This document shows, piece by piece, positions 6,234 to 7,328 of a DNA stretch of 7,328 bases (the first letter of the stretch is position 1; the number at the start of each line of letters is the position of its first letter). Source of the stretch: Bacteroidales bacterium (GTDB lineage: Bacteria > Bacteroidota > Bacteroidia > Bacteroidales > SMBSF77); the NCBI GenBank assembly GCA_021106655.1, contig JAIOTT010000023.1, positions 1-7,328 on the forward strand, read 5' to 3'. Both the position numbers and the translations under genes were made by a program. The notes under the pieces were generated by a model that worked only from the letters and a program-made list of their open reading frames with translations, was not told the DNA's origin and ran no database searches.

Positions 6234-7142
6234 TCCGGCAAAATCCTTACTTATATAGTTATCATAAGTCAGGCATACATGAGTACCAAAATCAATTCCT
6301 TTTTCTATTATCCGATTCCATTTTTCTGATTCCAGATTTCCAAGCTGTGATAAAGAAATATTTTGCTCATACAATGAAAAGATAATTCCGGCATTAAAAT
6401 TATCACCTGCACCAATAGTACTTAAAGGTTTAATCTTATTTACATCAAAATGATTCATAATGTCATCTGTCCTGAGAAAAACACCTTTTTTATTAGCAGT
6501 ATATATTAGATTTGTACATCCACACTTAACAACTTCCTTGTAGGCATTATCAATATCTGAACATGCAAATATATTGTAGAAATCCTCGTCAGATCCTCTG
6601 ACTAAATGGGACAGAGAAATATTTTCGAGTATATATTCCTTAAGTTCATTCAATTGATGCAGATGGGCTTTTCTGAAGTTAGGATCATAAATAATAATTG
6701 CACCCTGAGCAGCAGCATAATGGATTATTTCCATTAGCTGTGTCCTAATCTGACTTGTCAGAGAAAAGAAGGATCCAAACAATACAATATCATCAGCCTG
6801 AATTTCAGGTAATGAAATATTTAATCTTTTCCTGGGGAATAATTTATAAAATGTAAAGTCTGCATCTGAAGTCTCATTCAGGAAGGCAAGTGATAAAGCT
6901 GTTTTCCCATCATTATATCTGTAAACAAAATCATCAGAGACATTATTTTTAAAAAGAAAATCACGGATTATCTTACCGATATTATCATTTGCAAACTCAG
7001 AAATAAAATGGACAGGCAGCTGTAATCTACCGAGGCTTACAGCAGAATTTAGCATGGAACCTCCTGCCTTTGCTGCAATAAGCTTTTCATCCCGAAAAAT
7101 TAAGTCGTAAACAGTTTCGCCTATCGCATATATCTGTCTCAT
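6222..7142 (-). CDS. PfkB-family carbohydrate kinase (fructokinase/ribokinase-like)
   Basis: The 306-residue cytosolic protein phosphorylates a sugar or nucleoside with ATP, judging by its family. AGGSMLNSAVSLGRL (26-40) carries the Gly-Gly and Asn32 of the N-terminal PfkB signature. YDPNFRKAH (152-160) is the usual central DPN.R motif. RGSDEDFYNIF (182-192) occupies the place of the NEEE-like metal/ATP segment. STIGAGDNFNAGI (241-253) is the second PfkB signature with the catalytic base Asp247. The length is normal. The substrate cannot be told: fructose is likeliest by overall resemblance, with ribose or a nucleoside as alternatives. No sugar transporter, regulator or hydrolase adjoins it. 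The ATG is preceded by an A/T-rich stretch without a Shine-Dalgarno. A TATATTTA box (one mismatch to TAnnTTTG) lies about 30 bases upstream on the minus strand but has no -33 partner. The final codons lie inside the convergent hairpin. Confidence 0.92.
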   Translation of the reverse strand: MRQIYAIGETVYDLIFRDEKLIAAKAGGSMLNSAVSLGRLQLPVHFISEFANDNIGKIIRDFLFKNNVSDDFVYRYNDGKTALSLAFLNETSDADFTFYKLFPRKRLNISLPEIQADDIVLFGSFFSLTSQIRTQLMEIIHYAAAQGAIIIYDPNFRKAHLHQLNELKEYILENISLSHLVRGSDEDFYNIFACSDIDNAYKEVVKCGCTNLIYTANKKGVFLRTDDIMNHFDVNKIKPLSTIGAGDNFNAGIIFSLYEQNISLSQLGNLESEKWNRIIEKGIDFGTHVCLTYDNYISKDFAGKHL

Positions 7143-7297
7143 AAAATATATTTTTTAACAGAAGATAAATATACTAACTATTTTGGGAATTAATGGAAGT
7201 ACCTCATCTGGGCTAAATATTATTTTGATGTGCTGGGGTATTATTAAATGTCCCATAAAAAAAACAAATACTTTTGAAAACTTGAATTGCAACTGGC

Positions 7298-7314
7298 TTC
7301 ACAGACTGTGTGAA
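7298..7314. repeat. Short palindrome in the right-hand intergenic stretch
   Basis: TTCACA (7298-7303) and TGTGAA (7309-7314) are exact reverse complements around the 5-base centre GACTG. The site lies about 156 bases upstream of the PfkB start and 14 bases from the window edge. It could be an operator, a small hairpin, or the edge of something that continues outside. The rest of 7143-7328 holds no gene I can support. Confidence 0.3.
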
Positions 7315-7328
7315 AACGAAAGACACAA

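Noticed and set aside
7155..7256. A 33-codon open frame on the minus strand ending 12 bases before the PfkB start (MGHLIIPQHIKIIF...).
   Set aside because: It is short, has no recognisable motif or initiation signal, and an open run of this size is expected by chance in such DNA. A leader peptide is possible but unsupported.

Overview
The window is AT-rich, compactly organised bacterial chromosome that most likely comes from a member of the Bacteroidota (Bacteroidetes). Four things point that way. Start codons lack Shine-Dalgarno sequences. Two intergenic regions carry Bacteroidetes-type -7 boxes (TAnnTTTG or one mismatch). A large DUF5916 outer-membrane-type protein is present. The other proteins resemble Bacteroidetes forms as I remember them. 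I could not run a similarity search, so all family names rest on motifs read by eye.

Left part, plus strand: the window opens inside the last third of a tRNA methylthiotransferase gene (mtaB, 1-318). An inositol-monophosphatase-family phosphatase follows 18 bases later (337-1125). A promoter-like pair of boxes at 1121-1151 then leads into a small DUF2061 membrane protein (1213-1539). Next come a long-form NfeD membrane serine protease (1619-3001) and, two bases after its stop, a macrodomain ADP-ribose/O-acetyl-ADP-ribose hydrolase (3004-3513). The last two are almost certainly cotranscribed.

Middle: a 225-base gap (3514-3738) holds degenerate short repeats containing a 10-bp inverted pair, then a perfect TAnnTTTG box. 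That box lies 38 bases ahead of a secreted 818-residue CBM9-like/DUF5916 protein (3739-6195).

Right part: a PfkB-family sugar kinase runs on the minus strand (7142-6222), convergent with the DUF5916 gene. The two genes end inside one 22-bp perfect inverted repeat with a 6-base loop (6184-6233). Because of it, both proteins finish with the same in-frame codons for Lys-His-Leu followed by TAG TAG. The last 186 bases (7143-7328) hold no recognisable gene, only a small palindrome at 7298-7314.

Apart from the NfeD-macrodomain pair, the genes do not form an obvious pathway. They read as housekeeping (tRNA modification, sugar-phosphate metabolism) mixed with envelope proteins. I found no CRISPR, phage, toxin-antitoxin, transposase or RNA gene, and no convincing new multi-gene system. 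The most unusual items are the shared hairpin at the convergent gene ends, the NfeD-macrodomain coupling and the repeat-laden gap at 3561-3660.
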